A stretch of 64,000 bases of DNA from Polaribacter pacificus (lineage in GTDB: Bacteria > Bacteroidota > Bacteroidia > Flavobacteriales > Flavobacteriaceae): positions 1,674,001 through 1,738,000 of the forward strand of contig NZ_CP150664.1 in the NCBI RefSeq assembly GCF_038024035.1. Reading direction: 5' to 3'. Position 1 is the stretch's first letter. Every line of letters starts with the position of its first letter. This document shows, piece by piece, positions 60,745 through 64,000 of this stretch. The position numbers were made by a program, and so were the translations under genes. A model generated the notes under the pieces. It made no database searches and was not told the DNA's origin. It saw only the letters and a list, made by a program, of their open reading frames with translations.

Positions 60745-61107
60745 TTATGCTTTCCTTTTTTTTGAAAAAATTACAGCCACCTCTGAGACGTTTCCTCCTA
60801 TCGGAGGGTTTATTTTTGCAACACTAATTTTTACTTTAAGTACCATAGGAATCTCTATTAAAATTCGATCTATAATACGTTGTACAACCTGTTCTAGCAA
60901 TTTAGATCGAATTGCCATTTCTTCTTTAACAATCTGATTTAATTGTACGTAATCTACTGTATCTACCAAATCATCTGTTTGTGCAGATTTCTTTAAATTG
61001 GCCTTGACTTTTACATCAACTCTATATGCAGATCCTATTTTTGCTTCTTCTTCTAGACAACCATGGTAGGCGTAAAGTTGAATGTTGTTTACCTTGATAA
61101 TTCCCAA
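60745..61107 (-). CDS. folB: Dihydroneopterin aldolase
   Basis: FolB splits dihydroneopterin to 6-hydroxymethyl-dihydropterin and glycolaldehyde in folate synthesis. 120 residues. Conserved YAYHGCLEEEAKIGSAYRVD (about 12-31; catalytic Glu about 19-21) and ISVAKINPPIGGNVSEVAV (about 95-113; Lys about 99). The start is TTG 61107, since MGIIKVNNIQL is the conserved beginning and no ATG is available. Single gene with a good promoter (61136-61164). Confidence 0.95.
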   Translation of the reverse strand: MGIIKVNNIQLYAYHGCLEEEAKIGSAYRVDVKVKANLKKSAQTDDLVDTVDYVQLNQIVKEEMAIRSKLLEQVVQRIIDRILIEIPMVLKVKISVAKINPPIGGNVSEVAVIFSKKRKA

Positions 61108-61135
61108 AACTTTTTGCGGTTTTAATATAAAAGAA

Positions 61136-61164
61136 CAAAGATACTTTTATTCAATCAAATACAA
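61136..61164 (-). promoter_or_regulatory. folB promoter (TTG - 18 bp - TATCTTTG)
   Basis: -7 element at 61136-61143 and TTG at 61162-61164, spacer 18 bp, 28 bases upstream of the TTG start. Confidence 0.65.
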
Positions 61165-61315
61165 CAATCCCTTTTCTGGAAGAATCAACTATTAAATCTC
61201 TTGTTTTTTACCCCAAAAAAAATGAATTAAACATGCTTTTATTTCTGAATTACCCACGCAAACAAACATCAGAATGAAAGCCTTAAAAAAGAATTAAAAA
61301 CTATTAATTTTTACG

Positions 61316-61323
61316 TAATTTTG
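61316..61323 (+). promoter_or_regulatory. glnS -7 element TAATTTTG
   Basis: An exact TAnnTTTG 25 bases before ATG 61349. Divergent from the folB promoter. Confidence 0.6.
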
Positions 61324-61348
61324 CACTTCTATTTTAGTAGAAAAACAC

Positions 61349-63037
61349 ATGTCTGAAGAAAAAAAATCGCTCAATTTCTTAGAGCAAATTATTGAAGAAG
61401 ATTTGGCAAATGGTTTGTCAAAAGACGCTCTGCGTTTTCGTTTTCCACCTGAGCCAAATGGCTATTTGCACATCGGCCACACCAAAGCTATTGGTATTAG
61501 TTTTGGATTGGGTGAAAGATACCAAGCACCTGTAAATTTGCGTTTTGATGATACCAATCCCGCAAAAGAAGAACAAGAATACGTCGATGCTATAAAAAAA
61601 GACATCGCTTGGTTAGGCTATCAATGGGCAAACGAGGTGTATTCTTCTGATTATTTTCAGCAGTTGTACGACTGGGCTGTTTTATTGATACAAAACGGAA
61701 AAGCCTATGTAGACAGTCAAAGTTCTGAGGATATGCGTATTCAAAAAGGAACGCCAACAGAACCTGGAGTTGATAGTCCATACAGAAATAGATCTATAGA
61801 AGAAAACTTGGAGTTGTTTCAAGGGATGAAAGAAGGAAAGTTTGAGGAAGGAGCCCATACGTTGCGTGCAAAAATAGATATGGCAAGTCCAAATATGCTT
61901 TTGCGTGATCCTTTGATGTACAGAATTATGTACAAAGAACATCACAGAACAGGCAACGATTGGTGTATTTATCCAATGTACGACTGGACCCACGGAGAAA
62001 GCGATTATATTGAACAAATATCTCATTCTTTGTGTTCTTTAGAGTTTAAACCTCATCGTGATTTATACGACTGGTTTAAAGAACAAGTCTATACGTTTAG
62101 TAAAAATGAATATCCTTTAATGCCTAAACAACGTGAGTTCTCAAGATTGAATTTGAGCTATACCATTATGAGTAAGCGCAAGCTCTTAAAACTGGTAGAA
62201 GAAAATATAGTAAGCGGTTGGGATGACCCAAGAATGCCTACCATATCTGGATTGAGAAGACGTGGTTACACTCCTAATTCTATTCGAAATTTTATAGAAA
62301 CTGTTGGGGTATCAAAAAGAGAAAACGTTATTGATGTTGCTTTATTGGAGTTTAAAATCCGTGAGGATTTAAACAAATCAGCCAACAGAGTAATGGCTGT
62401 TTTAGACCCAGTAAAAATAATTATTGACAACTATCCCGAAGGAAAAGAAGAAATTCTAATCGCAGAAAACAATCAAGAAGATGAAGGCGCTGGTTTTAGA
62501 GAGGTTCCATTTTCTAGAGAAATATATATTGAGCGAGAAGATTTTAGAGAAGAGGCAAATAAAAAATTCTTTAGACTTAAATTAGGAAAAGAAGTCCGTT
62601 TAAAAAATGCTTATTTTATTACAGCTACTAGCTGTGAAAAAGATGAAAATGGAGAAATTACGGTGATTCATTGTACTTATGATCCTTTAACAAAATCAGG
62701 AAGCGGAACCGAAGAAAGCAAACGTAAAGTAAAAGGAACACTGCATTGGGTGTCTGTTAAACACGCCGTAAAAGCAGAAGTAAGAGCTTATGATCGTTTG
62801 TTCTTAACAGAAGCTCCAGACGCTCAAAAGGATAAAGATTTTATGGAGTTTATTAACCCTAACTCTTTAGAAATTATCAATGCTTATGTTGAACCAAGTT
62901 TGCAGACTTCAGCCATTGGAGAACGCTTTCAATTTCAACGATTGGGTTATTTTAATGTTGATGACGACAGCAGCGCAGAAAAACTAGTCTTTAACAAGAT
63001 TGTAGGTTTGCGTGATACCTGGTCAAACAAGCAATAA
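61349..63037 (+). CDS. glnS: Glutaminyl-tRNA synthetase
   Basis: Charges tRNA-Gln. 562 residues, class I. HIGH motif in PEPNGYLHIGHTKAIGISFG (about 32-51) and the KMSKS variant MSKRKLLKL (about 273-281). The C-terminal anticodon-binding beta-barrels cover about 345-550 with RDTWSNK at the end. Its presence suggests direct glutaminylation rather than the amidotransferase route. Terminator downstream. Confidence 0.97.
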   Translation: MSEEKKSLNFLEQIIEEDLANGLSKDALRFRFPPEPNGYLHIGHTKAIGISFGLGERYQAPVNLRFDDTNPAKEEQEYVDAIKKDIAWLGYQWANEVYSSDYFQQLYDWAVLLIQNGKAYVDSQSSEDMRIQKGTPTEPGVDSPYRNRSIEENLELFQGMKEGKFEEGAHTLRAKIDMASPNMLLRDPLMYRIMYKEHHRTGNDWCIYPMYDWTHGESDYIEQISHSLCSLEFKPHRDLYDWFKEQVYTFSKNEYPLMPKQREFSRLNLSYTIMSKRKLLKLVEENIVSGWDDPRMPTISGLRRRGYTPNSIRNFIETVGVSKRENVIDVALLEFKIREDLNKSANRVMAVLDPVKIIIDNYPEGKEEILIAENNQEDEGAGFREVPFSREIYIEREDFREEANKKFFRLKLGKEVRLKNAYFITATSCEKDENGEITVIHCTYDPLTKSGSGTEESKRKVKGTLHWVSVKHAVKAEVRAYDRLFLTEAPDAQKDKDFMEFINPNSLEIINAYVEPSLQTSAIGERFQFQRLGYFNVDDDSSAEKLVFNKIVGLRDTWSNKQ

Positions 63038-63044
63038 GTTTATT

Positions 63045-63076
63045 AAAAAAGGAGCGTTTAAAAACGCTCCTTTTTT
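63045..63076. terminator. Bidirectional terminator between glnS and DUF1761 gene
   Basis: A6-GGAGCGTTT / AAACGCTCC-T6, loop AA, between convergent genes. Confidence 0.9.
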
Positions 63077-63082
63077 TGTGTT

Positions 63083-63586
63083 TTAAAATGCTGTTTGGCA
63101 TAAAATTCCTCCCATCAGAGCGATTGTAATAATCCAATAGCCCGAGTTGATTAGCACATATTTAATGCTTTTTCTTTCAAACATAGCATTGGTCGCCATT
63201 ACTGGCATCACTAATAACAATCCAATCATACTGCCGTGTAATGCTCCATGGCCAAAGGTTCTAAATCGATCTCCATACTGATTCATAAAATCTTGAAAAT
63301 AGGTATATGCTTCACCTGTTTGTTCTGTAAAACCGGGTTCACCCATTAGCGTTGACTGAACACCAAATTGGTGTATCACTAGAGTTTGCAATAAAAAAGC
63401 CATCAGAAAACTCAAGACATAGCAACCGATAAAAATAAGCGCCATGTTTGCTCCTTTTAAAGATTCTTCTGTAAAGCCTAGCTCTTTCATCCATGCTTTT
63501 TGGAAGAGCATTGGTCCGTACCAGATAAAACCCATTATCAGAGGCATAAGGGCTGCAACAGCTGTTGTGAGTAGATTAAATTCCAT
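63083..63586 (-). CDS. DUF1761 family membrane protein
   Basis: A 167-residue protein with four membrane helices. N-terminal ALMPLIMGFIWYGPMLFQKAWMKELG (about 12-37), where the G-x-x-W-Y-G-P-x-x-F motif is typical of DUF1761. Last helix IKYVLINSGYWIITIALMGG (about 140-159). Function of the family is not known. It has a terminator shared with glnS. Confidence 0.88.
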   Translation of the reverse strand: MEFNLLTTAVAALMPLIMGFIWYGPMLFQKAWMKELGFTEESLKGANMALIFIGCYVLSFLMAFLLQTLVIHQFGVQSTLMGEPGFTEQTGEAYTYFQDFMNQYGDRFRTFGHGALHGSMIGLLLVMPVMATNAMFERKSIKYVLINSGYWIITIALMGGILCQTAF

Positions 63587-63651
63587 AATTTTAACGTTTT
63601 GATTATACTCAAATATAAAAATAACTTTTTGGTATTTAATTCATTAACCCA

Positions 63652-63682
63652 AAAAATCCGAGAATTAAATTCTCGGATTTTT
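63652..63682 (-). terminator. Terminator of the DUF4837 gene
   Basis: A 14-bp perfect stem AAAATCCGAGAATT / AATTCTCGGATTTT with a one-base spacer, and a T-tail on the minus strand; because a 1-base loop is not possible, the stem end opens to a loop of about five. Confidence 0.85.
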
Positions 63683-63731
63683 CTAAATATCTTATAACGT
63701 TATAAAGCTGTCAATAGCTTGGAACTGGTCT

Positions 63732-64000
63732 CTAATCTAAAAATGAATCGTCTTTTGTCAATTGAATTGTCAGCGATTTAGCAATGGCTTCTAGCTCAAA
63801 AACAAACTCTCTTTTGTTTACAGATGGCGCATAGGTAAATCCTTCTACCACTAAAACTCGATTGTTTTCTTTATCAATGATTGTATAATTTAAGAAAGGT
63901 CCAGCCATAAAATCGTTCTTTACTTCCCACTTTCCTCTAGTTTCAAATGCCTTTCTTCCAGAAATGTTTGCAGGGTAGGTAACTGGAGTATAGGCAGCTT
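63732..64000 (-). CDS. DUF4837 family protein, 3' end only
   Basis: The frame is open from the right edge to the stop at 63732-63734, giving the last ~89 residues. Visible: FETRGKWEVKNDFMAGPFLN, then YTIIDKENNRVLVVEGFTYA and KREFVFELEAIAKSLTIQLT, ending KDDSFLD. This matches the C-terminus of DUF4837, a Bacteroidota family of secreted or lipoprotein type whose signal would lie outside the window. Function unknown. Confidence 0.85.
   Translation of the reverse strand, partial: AAYTPVTYPANISGRKAFETRGKWEVKNDFMAGPFLNYTIIDKENNRVLVVEGFTYAPSVNKREFVFELEAIAKSLTIQLTKDDSFLD

Noticed and set aside
1..64000. CRISPR arrays, rRNA operons, insertion sequences, prophage
   Set aside because: I found no regularly spaced repeats, no rRNA-like conserved blocks, and no transposase, integrase or phage-structural motif in any listed frame.

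Overview
The window is a stretch of chromosome from a member of the Bacteroidota, almost certainly a marine-type Flavobacteriaceae. It is AT-rich. Its promoters follow the Bacteroidota -7 pattern TAnnTTTG, in some cases with an upstream TTG. The gene content is typical of that group: DUF3078, DUF2480, DUF4270, DUF4271, DUF4296 and DUF4837 proteins, a SprE/PorW type IX secretion lipoprotein, a split ATP synthase operon (atpB-E-F-H-A-G without atpD/atpC) and many lipoproteins. I cannot place it to genus. I see no rRNA, CRISPR array, prophage, insertion sequence or plasmid gene. This is conserved core chromosome with one tRNA (Cys).

Layout. 1-8.8 kb: the 3' part of a ClC channel, a GlpQ-like phosphodiesterase, two small envelope proteins, hflX, a CNNM/CBS membrane protein, a tandem DUF3078 pair, and a tail of the SUF Fe-S system (sufE, a DUF59 protein, DUF2480). 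8.9-18.5 kb: a PfkB kinase, purF, Mn-type superoxide dismutase, fbp, acetyltransferase plus aspartokinase, an OlsF-like fused acyltransferase, DUF3109 and MarC. 18.6-28.1 kb: a GlgA-like/DUF4270/glmS operon facing panC-panD-UPF0104, then radA and a DUF4271-hemD operon. 28.2-41.1 kb: Dol-P-Man synthase-like, pyrC, DUF4296, extended SDR, tyrS, YHS protein, LuxE-like protein, ALDH7-type dehydrogenase, a lipoprotein cyclophilin, an AlbA_2 protein next to an SDR, and two lipoproteins. 41.2-49.7 kb: one long minus-strand array sprE - bactofilin - atpZ - DUF6168 - atpB - atpE - atpF - atpH - atpA - atpG. 49.8-53.8 kb: a PadR-controlled ABC exporter operon with two HAAS-like membrane proteins. 53.9-64 kb: ferredoxin-type reductase, LysE exporter, secreted M1 and S8 peptidases, metallo-beta-lactamase fold protein, tRNA-Cys, folB, glnS, DUF1761 and the 3' end of a DUF4837 gene.

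I found no clear new multi-gene system such as a defence or secretion island. The signals most worth a second look are mainly non-coding or architectural: (1) a decayed tandem duplication of the atpG 3' end inside the 3' untranslated region of the ATP synthase operon; (2) a 15-bp perfect hairpin just after atpE, where c-subunit dosage could be set; (3) four promoters so close to the start codon that the mRNAs should be leaderless; (4) a near-perfect inverted repeat inside the padR promoter, a likely operator; (5) overlapping reading frames joining a bactofilin gene to the ATP synthase genes, next to sprE; (6) a one-domain glycogen-synthase relative coupled to DUF4270 and glmS.

Starts were revised where the longest open frame began at TTG or lay inside a promoter (for example hflX, tyrS, atpB and the glgA-like gene). 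Family assignments rest on reading motifs by eye, and no database search was run.
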